Shown here: positions 1 through 9,485 of the stretch, piece after piece
Layout of the letters: every line of letters starts with the position of its first letter
Numbering within the stretch: position 1 is the stretch's first letter
Assembly (NCBI RefSeq): GCF_001577835.2
Contig: NC_029517.1
Coordinates: 21,813,736 to 21,877,735 of the forward strand
Direction: 5' to 3'
DNA length: 64,000 nucleotides
Source: Coturnix japonica
Taxonomy: Eukaryota > Chordata > Aves > Galliformes > Phasianidae
Program-made: the position numbers and the translations under genes
Notes under the pieces: generated by a model
Seen by the model: only the letters and a program-made list of their open reading frames with translations
Databases searched by the model: none
What the model was told of the DNA's origin: nothing

Positions 1-17
1 CCCCCCCCCCCCCCCCC
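1..17. repeat. Poly-C run at window edge
   Basis: Seventeen consecutive C residues. Such a run is rare in bird DNA and may be a genuine homopolymer or an assembly artefact. Confidence 0.9.
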
Positions 18-269
18 AGTTAAGGTTCCTTAAGCAAGTCACTGTGTACCGTATGTTGCTTTTGCGCCAGCAAGTGAGACAAAGTTTTCATGGTAACAAA
101 ACTGAGGCTTAAAACAGTTGTTTTAACTGCAGACTTGACTGCTTCACAACCTGAAACTACATCACATAGGGCAGGTCTGATGTCTCTTGAAACTTCAAAT
201 TGAACTATGCATGCAGCGTACTCCTTCACAGAAATAAAGACACTATACAATCATTAGAAAGAAAGACAC
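18..269. other. Sequence downstream of PDK4
   Basis: Apart from the 26-bp duplication I see no gene, RNA or repeat here. It would be the start of the interval towards ASB4 if the conserved gene order holds. Confidence 0.5.
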
Positions 270-287
270 TATACAATCATTAGAAAG
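236..287. repeat. Perfect tandem duplication, 2 x 26 bp
   Basis: Positions 236-261 and 262-287 are identical (unit AAAGACACTATACAATCATT plus TAGAAAG less one shared base). It sits immediately beyond the PDK4 poly(A) signal, in the region where cleavage would occur. The exact identity suggests a recent duplication or an assembly effect. Confidence 0.9.
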
Positions 288-289
288 GT

Positions 290-295
290 TTTATT
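290..295 (-). terminator. PDK4: PDK4 distal poly(A) signal
   Basis: AATAAA on the minus strand (TTTATT as written). It is the last such signal before the window edge in the direction of PDK4 transcription. A 26-bp tandem duplication starts two bases beyond it and covers the expected cleavage zone. Confidence 0.6.
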
Positions 296-1013
296 ACAAA
301 ATTACTTCAGTATCTACAAACAAGTAAAAGGCTTAAAACTACACCTCTATTTCCAGAAATAAAAATTTAGTAGAGGCTGAAAAAATTAGCATTTTATCTA
401 GGCAGATAGCCCTTAATGAGTTGTTTAATACTAAAGGAGTCTCCATAAGGTTTCCTTAAGTGCTACACACATTTGTCTTCGTTCTATGTTCTGCATATAG
501 AACTTTTGAGATTATACTTATCCAGAAAGCCCATATTTGCAAGTGCTATTACAGACATTCATTTACAGCACCCACATGCATCAGATGCTTTTAAGACAGA
601 CACAGCTTCAGCTACTGCAGCTTGAAGCTGCAATGTTACAGATCTACAGTCTATCACAAGATCATAAATCACATCCAAACATTACTGAGTGCAAAGAGGT
701 ACTGTATTTACTTAATAACAATCTAGGCATATTTTGTGACCTCATATTCAATACAAGGTCAAAGTATTCAAGTATATTATGGCAGTGAAAGCAGTTTTTT
801 CACACCTGTATTTTCTAGAGAAAGATATTTCAGTTTTGGTATCCATTTCATTCACTGAGTGAGTGAAAATATTCCTGAACTGGTGACCTTTGGTGATTGC
901 AGCTTATTCACTGTGGTAAGAGTTGCCTCAGTGCAGTATTTAAGTCAATATGCTCAGTAATTATCACCATTACTTCTAAACTTCCTATTAGAAATAAGTG
1001 AACAGAATACTAC

Positions 1014-1019
1014 TTTATT
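1014..1019 (-). terminator. PDK4: Possible proximal poly(A) signal of PDK4
   Basis: AATAAA on the minus strand, inside the 3' UTR, about 1.65 kb after the stop codon. Use of this site is a guess from the motif alone. Confidence 0.3.
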
Positions 1020-2669
1020 TTCCATTGAAAAAATCTACCCCCAAGAAGCTTTCAGAACACAAAAGGTAGATCTAGCTTTCTCTCACATGCTATTCATATA
1101 TCGCATTTGCTATTCATAGTAGACTGTAGAGTAGATTTCTTCCCAACAAATACAAATCTGCTTTGGAATAATGTCACATCACTGAGCAGGATGCTTTAAA
1201 TACTGTACTTGCAACTTTCTTCCAATCATCATATACAGTTAAGATAATGATGCTAGTTAGTCAATAATTCAAGTAACATTATACAGCCCTGATGAACCTT
1301 GACTGTCCAGATGAGAAACTTCCATTACTTTAAGTAAATTCCATTACTTCACTTATGAGGAGGGGAAAAAAAAAAAATCCACATAGGGAAGAAAGGTAGA
1401 AGCTTACTAAGAATGGACTATTTCCTCGACAGCTCTCTCCCACTGGCACTCCTCTTGTGGCAATTCCCCTATGGCATTTCATAAAAGTTATCAGTGCAGT
1501 TGATGTTTTCAGTCTCATTTCCTAAGATCCTTCCACTACAAAGAACAGTTCTTAGAACATTCTACTCCCAACACCACTCTTCCTGAAAACCCAATAGTCT
1601 GTCAGTGCTCATCACAGCTCACAAGGTGTCAAATCCCCATACACCTTTAGACAATGTGGTCCAATACATAGTTGACAAAGATGGTAGTAGACAGATTTTG
1701 GTTTAGTGCACTGAACCTGCTGGTTATCTAACAGACTGACAAAAAAGAATCACGGGATAACATTTTAAATATGCTGTTTCCCATGTCATGCTCACATAAC
1801 ACACCATCACCAAAACCTTTCATTTCAACTTGCACATCTGACTTCAGTTCCTGGAAAAACCTAACTTACTTGGCACATACTTTCCTGAGCACTGAGATAT
1901 AGGCTAGATGTAAGCCAGCCTCATGGCTGTTAATACCAAGCTGCTTCATTAAAATCTCTTAGTTACCTTATGCACAGGAGCCTTACTTCACTGGCTTTTC
2001 CATTAACAGCTTGATAAAACACAAAATGGAGTGCAACTCAGAGCAAGACATTACTTAAGAATGATTACTAGAATATATAAGGTTGCTTCTTTTGTTAAGA
2101 CATGACTTCCTTATGTGTGGAAAACACTGTCTCCCTCCCTCCTTCCTGGTCAGGGTCTATTAGGATGATGCTTATAACACGGCAGTCTGACAGCCAAGAG
2201 AAAGGATATCTTCCAGATGTTCTAAATGCAGCTTTTAAGTACAGGTACGTCTATTGACCTGAGGAGTTCTGCAAGATGAGCTGCTGATATATATTTTTCT
2301 CCTAGAATAGGTACCAGCTTAACTGATATATTTATCAGTATCAAAATTCAAGCATTAGACAGGACTTAAATTGCACACCTCTCTACCACATAAAGTCTTT
2401 GATCACAACAAAAATAGCCTGAGTTTCCTCTATACACATATCTCTTCTTTAAAGACATATATGCATTTCTATTTTCCTCAGCTTGAAGTTCACAGCAAGA
2501 TTTTACATTTAATGTATACAGACTAGGCTATAACATCTTTAGCTTCTTCCTCTTCTTCCAGTCCTGCAGCGGAAGAACTTGCTTGTTTGGAAGTAGATGA
2601 GTACTTCCAAACACTAGTCTCTGATAAGCCAGCTTGATCCCCTTGGATGCCTTTAGTATCCACTTCCCT

Positions 2670-2801
2670 TCAGAGAGTTGCAGTCTGCCTTGGGCCTTTG
2701 CTTGGGATGCACCAGTCACCTGCCTCTGAAGTTGTTTGGTAATGTTTGGAAGCAGATTTGTTAAAAACTGGAAGTTTTTCCACTGATTCTGTTGATAGGG
2801 C
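2670..2801 (-). CDS. PDK4: PDK4 exon 11, coding part with stop codon
   Basis: Encodes residues 374-416 and the TGA stop. It reads [17 protein letters not shown], then DWCIPS with the DW motif (Asp402, Trp403) that controls dimer cross-tail activity. After DWCIPS the tail is KGPRQTATL, unlike the mammalian end, and the protein stops three residues earlier than human after the DW motif. The acceptor is ctttttag|GCCC. Confidence 0.95.
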   Translation of the reverse strand, partial: ALSTESVEKLPVFNKSASKHYQTTSEAGDWCIPSKGPRQTATL

Positions 2802-5800
2802 CTAAAAAGAAATAGAAATTACACTGAGAAAATTCATGCAGTATACATCAAGGAATAATAAAGCGACACCACAAAGTAAATTTACACAAACATTTCTGTA
2901 ATAGCTGCAACCGTTAACTTGCTCTTGTACCTAAGTTCACAACCTAAACTTTGCAGGACAAATGCAGTAACACCAGGTCATGTTTATGCATTTGTACAGG
3001 CTTTAGAAGGTATTCTGTTACCTGTTTTCAAAATAACCCTGAAAGCACTAAAAGAAATACACAGAACTACAGAGAAACTTCAAAATGTGATCCTTCCCTA
3101 CCTACATATTCTGCAGCAAAGGGCTTATGCAGACTCTTTCATGATTAGTTTACATAGACTTTCTTGTCAGAGCAAAGAAAGAACAGTAAGGGAAACAATA
3201 TCTGCAACTCACATCTAATTTCTGTCATTTCACTTTGTCTTCATACTTTCTATTCTATAAACTAGGAGACATCAAATCTACCCAAGAGAACAACCTCTGA
3301 ATTTGATTTCAGGCTCTCATCAGTATTTACTCAAGATACAGCTAAGTATCTTGAACATCAACAAAAAAACAGCTCATTTAAACATACTGGCATTTCTTTA
3401 GAAATAGTTTTTCTATTCATCAGAGAATTCATTCACCTATAGCATGATGTTGAAGTAGTCACTTTACTGCATTAACGATTATTACTAATGTTTATTTAGT
3501 TTTATGCAATCAAAATACATACCTTCAAGTAGATAATAGCATCTGTTCCATAACCACAGATAGAGTAAAGATTTAAGTCTCCTTGGAAGTATTTGGCATA
3601 TAGACGGGAAATTGGCAAGCCATATCCAAAGCCAGCCTAAAAAGTACAGTACAAAATGAACTGTGTTAGCTCTTAAGACTGAGAAATTAATAGCCAGAAA
3701 ATTTCCGGAGACCCTAGACTTTGAAAGTCCTTTGCACTTTGGACTTCTAAGATCTCTTTCCTAAGACCACTTAGAAAAGACCTCTAAACAGTTTCATATG
3801 GAAATTGACTGTTTAAAAAGAATCTCCATTGAGAAGATGTAGATACACCCAAGTCTTACTTTCACACATTACACATCTGCTTTTTCCTTGTCCAGTTTTC
3901 ACACTAGTACAGCTTGATTAGTGTTAGGTATCTACTAGTACAAAACTTAACTTATCCCATTTTGCTTGCCTTTGTAAAGACAGCACTTCCAGTAAGTTTG
4001 ATGACAATGAGAATGAAGATCAAGTAAATTATCATAATTGGAGAAGAAGAAAAACCATATTAGGTTAGAACATCCATCTCTGTTTATACCTTTGAAGGCA
4101 CATTCATTGAGCTAGCTATTAAATTTATTTCATAGAATGTTAATTCTTATCTATGAGGCTCAATCTTTGCAGACCCTACAAAGCAATAAGGTAGACTGTT
4201 CATTATTTATTATTAACCTGCCCAATACTTATAGCAACTTGAGCATTGAAATCATCTTACCAGAGGAGTTTGTCTACCATCATCCATAGTTGGCCGTGGT
4301 GCTGTGGAATACATGTAGCTAAACAGCTGCTCAATTTTCCTTACTGGAACACCACCTCCTCTGTCAGAGATCTGATTTAAAGGAAAATAAAGTTAACTTG
4401 GATCATTGTCACAGAACTTGTGGCAAATTCTAATGGAACTTGCCACAGCACATGCAATCATAAGGATTACGTTAAGGCCATATAGTAGATGGCCAAGGAG
4501 ATACCTTAATGGCCAGGTCTTCTTGTCCTAGAACAACTGTTACTTCAACTGGAGAGAGGGAAGGACTGTTTTCTTGAAATTCAACTGTTGCCCTCATTGA
4601 ATTCTACGGAAATAAAGGTTGCCATTATCAGTGTTGAATCTATGCATTAAAATAAAATTATTTTAATATTCCTATTACCTCACGGAAGTTAAGCACAGTT
4701 ATCACCAATTACTACCACTGCCTTGCTTTAAGAAACACTTTGCAACTTACATTACATATGAAGAGCAGGAGCTTTCACACTTAAAATACCTCTCCACATT
4801 TAGAAAGATTACTTCTTTTTTTTTGAAAGATGAGTTTTTGCCAACATCTAGCCAGGCAAATCTAAGTTAAATAAACTCACACCCTTTGAAGTCAGTATGC
4901 GTCTAGGGGAAAAACTGAGTTCAGTAGTCATTATAAACAGCCAGAACCCAGCACCCCATGTTGACAGGACACTAGTCCAGCACTATTTACTACTTCAAAA
5001 TGCACTACTTAACACATAGCAGAACTGCTCTGTGGCTGTCACAACCCCATGTACCACTTACTCCCTCTACCATACCCTGTCCCCGTTGCTACCACTATGT
5101 GAAAGCATCCAAATATTTTCCTAGAAAATATTTCTTTTCTCACATAGTAAGATAATAAGTTTTTATAAATCCCACTGTCCCATGCAAAAACTCCATTCAA
5201 ATATAGCTATAGAACAATACTGAAGCTCCTGCTCAGAAGACTGAAGGAAGCAACAACACATACTGACATACCTTAAAGAGCTCAAAGAGCATGTGAAAAA
5301 GATGAGATGGAACATAGACAATGTTAATTGGCTCTCCCGGAAATTTACCTAGAGGAAGAGAAAGACAACCAAAACTTAGGATAGTTCTGTTTGTCTTTGG
5401 TACTGCACCCAAATTTTACATTAAGCAAGTTATGCGGTAAAAGAAAATGTCTAAATTTTGGACGTTTCCTCCCAACTGAACAATTTTGTTTAGGTAATAA
5501 TCATCACCAGCTTAATAATTATTAATTCCATTCCACATGGAAGGGATTTTAGAGGTTAGGACACCATTTAAGATCCCACATGCTGACAGCATAGACTAGA
5601 ACCTGCATTTTTCAGTCAGTAGACAGACTCTTCCTACCCCAGATACACAGCTCCTCTCTGAGGACTTATGTTTAAGTACAGACTAGCTTTGTACTCAAAT
5701 TTGTAAATATAATCTCAGGAAATCTCGTGTTTAAGATGCAGAGACACCTGACACAAAAGCTTATGTGAGGTGACAGTAACAAAGCAGAGAAGAAATACCA

Positions 5801-8800
5801 CAACACAAGTCAAATGGTATGAACTGTCATGGCTATAGTAATGAGCGTTTTTTGATTCATTAAAGGCATTGATTTGGCTACAATAACATATAAGACATAA
5901 GCCCTCTTCTTACCATTTACTTGATTAAGTTTCAGTTCTGGAGACGTTAAGTAGTACTGGTCACACAGCATCTTGGAACTTTGAAAAGCATCTGAAATAT
6001 TTAAGTAAAGTATGTGAAATGGAGCATTGCATGCTGCAGAGCATTCTAATGCATGGCAACGTACAACTTCTAACTGTGATAGCTGCTAAGGTGATACAGA
6101 CTATAAGTCTTTGCTTTACAGGGCATGATAATGCTGCATCCACTGCGTGCACTGAAACTGAGACTAAACAGGATGTTACAGCAGCACAGGCAAATTTTTC
6201 AGTACAATTTGGTGATTCTGTAAAACAGATGTATCTGGAGTATTATATAAGGTTAGGTAGTGTTGATTTCAACACTACAGATGATTTTAACTCACTCCTA
6301 CCATATCTGACAATTGCTAGGCCTGCTACTTTTTTAACCGGTACTTTATATATTATATACTACAAAAGCTGATGTTTCAACAGACTGTTTTCAACTGTTT
6401 CAACAAGAAATTCAACGTCTTACACTTCATACACTGCCTACCCAAACTACCTGCAGCCAAATGCTGATCACGTTAATGGCATCAGAACACTTACCATTCA
6501 CTACTTCAACGACATCACAGCAAGGATCAATACTCCCAATGTGCCTCGGGTGACCTGATCCGGATTTATCATCAAAAAGAAGGGCTGTTTTGGATGAAAA
6601 CAAATACTGTACTTAATTACACTTGCCATACTATAATACAATGTTATATTGAGTATAATCACAGCAGACAATCATATGAGTACTGTTTATGCCTTTTTAG
6701 ATTTAAAAAGGCAATCTACTGGCAGCAGACTTGTGTGCAGTTCAAAATATAAGGGCTTCTCAAATGCAAAAGAATTGCCTCATCTTCCAAATGAGACTTT
6801 ACTTTCTAGACTACAGACTAGTTGTAAGCTCCCCCATTACTTTAAGTCACACAGTCTAACTTCTCAGTGTCTCACAAAGCCATCTGAAACAGATCTCTCT
6901 GACAGTTCTGAGCTGTGCTTACATTCAGTTGTTTTTCATGTGGCTGAAGACAGAAGTTGGAACTAGAGGATCCTTAAGGTCCCTCCCAAGCCAAACTGTT
7001 GCACGGTTCTATGAAGACTTTCCACAGATAAGATTTCCTACTTACTGTGTTGGTTCATCAGCATCCGGGTGGAAATGCGGCTCATGTAAAAACGATCCAA
7101 AAAGTACTGAATGTTTTGATTGGTGACAGGATCTACTTTAAACGTATCTTTGTATTCAATTACTCCTTGTGCCATTGTAGGGATTACGTCATGATGTCTG
7201 TTCCGAACTCTAATTAATGTATCTATAAAACTAGATTAAAAAGTTGTATTAGAACATCACTCTAAGACTACATGGAAGCAAGTATAAAGTTAATATCTAA
7301 TTAAGCAGAACAGATAACTGAAAGAGTCTTAATATGAGAAGCATTGCTTAACTTAATCAGAAATACTACCAGCTTGCTCTGTGCCCAGCACTTCATACTA
7401 GATTATCAACTTCAGCTCAGGACAATGGTCATTCCAAAGTGACTACATTGTGGAAAATCAAGTGCATGTTCAAGAGGTCAATGAAATAAACTGAAAGCTT
7501 ACTCAGATAAGACTTTTTGGTCATTTGGGTTCTTCTGATGGAACTCAACCAGCTCCATTAGACTTTGGATGTACCTATTGAAAACACAAAAGAAACATGC
7601 TATCAGTTGATTTTTATTAGTAGAAACAAGATTATCAATGTCTAGTTCAAGTCATAAATCTTAACAAAGCTCCACCTAAGTACAGGAACACAGATGGTCA
7701 CTTCTGCCTGAATCCTAGAAGTCACACAAGCCTTCTTGTGCTTACTACACGCAGAACAGTATTTAAAACACCACTGTAGTAACATCGACTTCTCTTACAA
7801 TTCAAGATGTTAAGAAAGGCAGTTTGAAAGAAGATCAACATTAGGAAAGCACCTGAGCAAAAATGTTTCTAGGTCTGATCAGCTTTGACACAAGCTAAGT
7901 ACTTGAGCCTCTTTGCTAATGACATCTGACAGCCTTGACGCAAATTGCAAAAGCACTACTGTAGTTTACTAGATTAAGAACAGTTTCTGGATCTTACTCT
8001 AACACTTTTGCTCTTTATGCACGTGATGCAATTGTACCAGTAGAACAAGGTTAATTCTGATCCAATTACTGCCCACTAAAGAGGTGATGTTAATTGAATG
8101 ATCAACACCTCACAGGTCGAGGCCATTTGCTATAGAATGGAAGCCTTACAGCTTATAATTCAGCTCTGATGAATTAACTGCATCCCCTGCTTATTTTGTT
8201 ACTGCCTTCTATTACTCAAAAGCATCAACGACAACTAAGGTGTTGAATCAGTGTTATTTTGCAAGCTCAGTCCGGGTCATTTTCACTTACCAGCTTTTCA
8301 CTAACTGCACGGATGGGGTGCTGAGCAGTTTATCAGGAAGGAGCTCAATTTCTCTCAGTATGTTCGCAAACCTCACAGGGAGTTCTTGTCGCAAGAAAGC
8401 AAAGGAAGTCCTTTCACACCCATTTGTCGAGCCTATAAAACAAATCCAAGAAAAGCACGTTGGAAAACTATTTTTCTTTGGTACACAAGTTCAAACTGCC
8501 ATCTTTCCAGACTGCAGTACTATAATGATTGCAATGAAGTATGTGATCAGCAGCCAGCTCTATGTGTGTACACATCTGCTGTGTTTGTGTGACAGCAAGA
8601 CACTTCCATACTTCTGCACTTCTTATTTTGACGGAGGGAAGCAGTGGTGACGCTGTAATCCTGCCGAAGCTCTCCAGCCTTTGTAAACACTTTGGTTCGA
8701 CCGTGCCACGTGAACAGCACAGCCCACAGCTGCCAGCTTCGTAATCGGATCTGGGTACAGCCTGTTCGCTCCTTCAGAACAAACTTAATGACTCCTCCTT

Positions 8801-9171
8801 AATAACGTGCGCCGCAGAACGCGAAAACATCCATCAGCCGATTAACTACCGCCTCCCACACCCCATTAACAACCCCTAACAGAGTCGCAGCGCATCCCAC
8901 CTCCCCTCAGCACGGCCAGCACCGCCGAGGGGGGACAGCCCCGGGTCACCCTCAGCTCGCCCCGAGCCCCCCCACACCACCCCCACAGCCCCGGGCTGAC
9001 CGCCGCCCCTGTGCTCTCACCGAAGTCCAGCAGCTGCTTGATGGAGAGCGGGGACGGCGAGAAACGGGAGAACTGCTCCACCTCCCGCGGCAAGCGGCTG
9101 CTGCGGACGCTGCCGGACCCGGACCCGGTCAGGGGCACAGCGGTGCGCAAGGCGATGCGGGCGGCCTTCAT
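2670..9171 (-). CDS. PDK4: Pyruvate dehydrogenase kinase 4 (complete, 11 coding exons)
   Basis: This mitochondrial-matrix kinase phosphorylates the E1-alpha subunit of the pyruvate dehydrogenase complex, switching off glucose oxidation in fasting and fat use. Eleven exons joined through GT-AG introns give 416 residues; human PDK4, as I recall it, has 411. Visible motifs are the N-terminal PREVE and SPSPLS..KQLLDFG segments, [14 protein letters not shown] near residues 132-145, the N-box around H258, E262 and N266 (the catalytic and Mg-ATP region), DRGGG at 301-305 (ATP-binding Asp301), GFGYGLP at 337-343, and the C-terminal DW motif at 402-403. The order is an alpha-helical BCDHK domain (about 35-195) and then a GHKL ATPase domain (about 245-370). 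The start codon was chosen because MKAAR matches the mammalian N terminus. PDK4 rather than PDK1-3 is supported by that N terminus and by the DYNC1I1 neighbour. Relative to human there are 7 extra residues near the N terminus and a shorter, different tail after DW. Confidence 0.97.
3523..3636 (-). CDS. PDK4: PDK4 exon 10
   Basis: Encodes residues 336-373. [20 protein letters not shown] is the G2 box of the ATP site, and [11 protein letters not shown] closes the ATPase domain. The acceptor is tttttag|GCTGG and the donor TTGAAG|gtatgta. Confidence 0.97.
4261..4371 (-). CDS. PDK4: PDK4 exon 9
   Basis: Encodes residues 299-335, from [20 protein letters not shown] through the ATP lid, ending [10 protein letters not shown]. 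Asp301 in DRGGG is the G1-box residue that binds the adenine. The acceptor is taaatcag|ATCTC and the donor CCTCTG|gtaagatg. Confidence 0.97.
4505..4603 (-). CDS. PDK4: PDK4 exon 8
   Basis: Encodes residues 266-298, opening with [10 protein letters not shown]. Asn266 is the Mg-ATP ligand of the N-box, and [15 protein letters not shown] is a beta strand of the GHKL fold. The acceptor is ttccgtag|AATTC and the donor ATTAAG|gtatctcc. Confidence 0.96.
5272..5348 (-). CDS. PDK4: PDK4 exon 7
   Basis: Encodes about residues 240-265. It ends with [15 protein letters not shown], which carries His258 and Glu262 of the catalytic N-box. The acceptor is tctag|GTAAAT and the donor TTTAAG|gtatgtc. It ends in phase 0. 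Confidence 0.96.
5914..5991 (-). CDS. PDK4: PDK4 exon 6
   Basis: Encodes about residues 214-240, reading [20 protein letters not shown] and the following residues. The motif [12 protein letters not shown] is a hallmark of PDKs. The acceptor is atttcag|ATGCT and the donor AAATG|gtaagaag. Confidence 0.96.
6495..6584 (-). CDS. PDK4: PDK4 exon 5
   Basis: Encodes about residues 184-214 and contains [16 protein letters not shown], the family segment before the ATPase domain. The acceptor is aaaacag|CCCTT and the donor AATG|gtaagtg. The variable loop before HIGSID is one residue longer than in human PDK4. Confidence 0.95.
6956..7014 (+). mobile_element. CR1 LINE 3' tail in PDK4 intron 4
   Basis: It reads like the CR1 3' terminus: GTTGGAACTAGAGGATCCTT, then AAGGTCCCTCCCAA, then a degenerate ttctatga end. 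Only about 60 bp remain, antisense to PDK4, ending 31 bases from the exon 4 donor. Confidence 0.7.
7046..7230 (-). CDS. PDK4: PDK4 exon 4
   Basis: Encodes about residues 122-184, including [16 protein letters not shown] and [15 protein letters not shown], the strongly conserved centre of the helical domain. The acceptor is aatctag|TTTTATAG; a second AG five bases further on would break the frame. The donor is ACACA|gtaagtagg. A CR1 tail lies 31 bases beyond this donor. Confidence 0.95.
7503..7574 (-). CDS. PDK4: PDK4 exon 3
   Basis: A 72-nt exon for [20 protein letters not shown] and the next few residues, ending within the Asp122 codon (TCTGA|gtaagc). The acceptor is caatag|GTACATC. The match to the human segment YIQSLMDLVEFHEKSPDDQK is close. 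Confidence 0.94.
8291..8432 (-). CDS. PDK4: PDK4 exon 2
   Basis: Encodes about residues 51-98, including [16 protein letters not shown] and PSVQLVKSW, typical of the PDK helical domain. The acceptor is tttatag|GCTCG and the donor AGCTG|gtaagtg. It begins in phase 1 and ends inside the Trp98 codon, and it joins exon 3 in frame. Confidence 0.95.
9021..9171 (-). CDS. PDK4: PDK4 exon 1, coding part
   Basis: Encodes residues 1-50 plus one base. It holds the presumed mitochondrial targeting region, rich in Arg, Ser and Gly, then the family segment [22 protein letters not shown]. The donor reads TTCG|gtgagag on the minus strand. Compared with human PDK4 it carries about seven extra residues, a Ser/Gly/Arg-rich stretch around residues 16-26. 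Confidence 0.95.
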
Positions 9172-9255
9172 GGCTGCAGAGCTGGCGGTCGGGGGATACT
9201 CGATCAGTCAGTTGTAGAGGCGCTGAGCACTAGCTGGGCTCTCTCTGCCCCTCTG
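9172..9255 (-). other. PDK4: PDK4 5' UTR (predicted)
   Basis: Sequence between the start codon and a transcription start expected about 30 bases downstream of the TATA-like box. I see no upstream ATG on the minus strand here. The exact start site is not visible from sequence. Confidence 0.5.
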
Positions 9256-9271
9256 CCTATGGGGGCACCTT

Positions 9272-9277
9272 CACGTG
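9272..9277 (-). promoter_or_regulatory. PDK4: E-box CACGTG at PDK4 promoter
   Basis: A perfect CACGTG palindrome only five bases downstream of the TATA-like box. This core is bound by bHLH factors such as USF, MYC and CLOCK-BMAL1; which one acts here cannot be told from sequence. Confidence 0.5.
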
Positions 9278-9282
9278 CCGCC

Positions 9283-9290
9283 TCTATTTA
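9283..9290 (-). promoter_or_regulatory. PDK4: TATA-like box of PDK4
   Basis: TAAATAGA on the minus strand, 112 bases before the start codon. It lies at a sensible distance for a start site near 9255, inside a CpG-rich promoter. Confidence 0.5.
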
Positions 9291-9476
9291 CCCCCGCGGG
9301 GGGCGGTGCTCCGCAGGTCCCTCCCCGCCCCGCCGACGGAGTCCAGAGGCTCGTGACGGCAGCTGGCGGCCCCCCCTTGCACGCCCTGTCCCGTTCGCGG
9401 TGGCGTGTCGCCAGCCTCGTGGGGAAGTGACAGTACCACCGGGCCGCTCCGTGCCCTGGCGCAGCGCCGTGCCCGC

Positions 9477-9485
9477 TGACCTTGG
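9477..9485 (-). promoter_or_regulatory. PDK4: ERR/SF-1-type half-site upstream of PDK4
   Basis: CCAAGGTCA on the minus strand, an extended nuclear-receptor half-site, about 305 bases before the start codon. ERR-alpha with PGC-1-alpha is an established activator of mammalian PDK4, so the site is plausible, but position and function are inferred. Confidence 0.45.

Larger units (their letters stand above)
270..2669 (-). other. PDK4: PDK4 3' UTR
   Basis: About 2.4 kb of AT-rich sequence runs from the stop codon to a canonical AATAAA (minus strand) at 290-295; cleavage is expected near 265-280. A second possible signal lies at 1014-1019 and would give a shorter transcript. No other gene is visible on either strand. 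The UTR extent is inferred from signals, not from transcripts. Confidence 0.7.
2802..9020 (-). other. PDK4: PDK4 introns 1-10
   Basis: Introns lie at 8433-9020, 7575-8290, 7231-7502, 6585-7045, 5992-6494, 5349-5913, 4604-5271, 4372-4504, 3637-4260 and 2802-3522. All have GT-AG ends. The only recognisable element is a CR1 tail in intron 4. Open frames such as the one at 6019-6372 on the plus strand show no family features and cross exon 6 in antisense, so I treat them as chance. Confidence 0.9.

Noticed and set aside
6019-6372. 117-codon plus-strand frame in PDK4 intron 5
   Set aside because: Antisense to PDK4 and intronic, with no motif or conservation sign.
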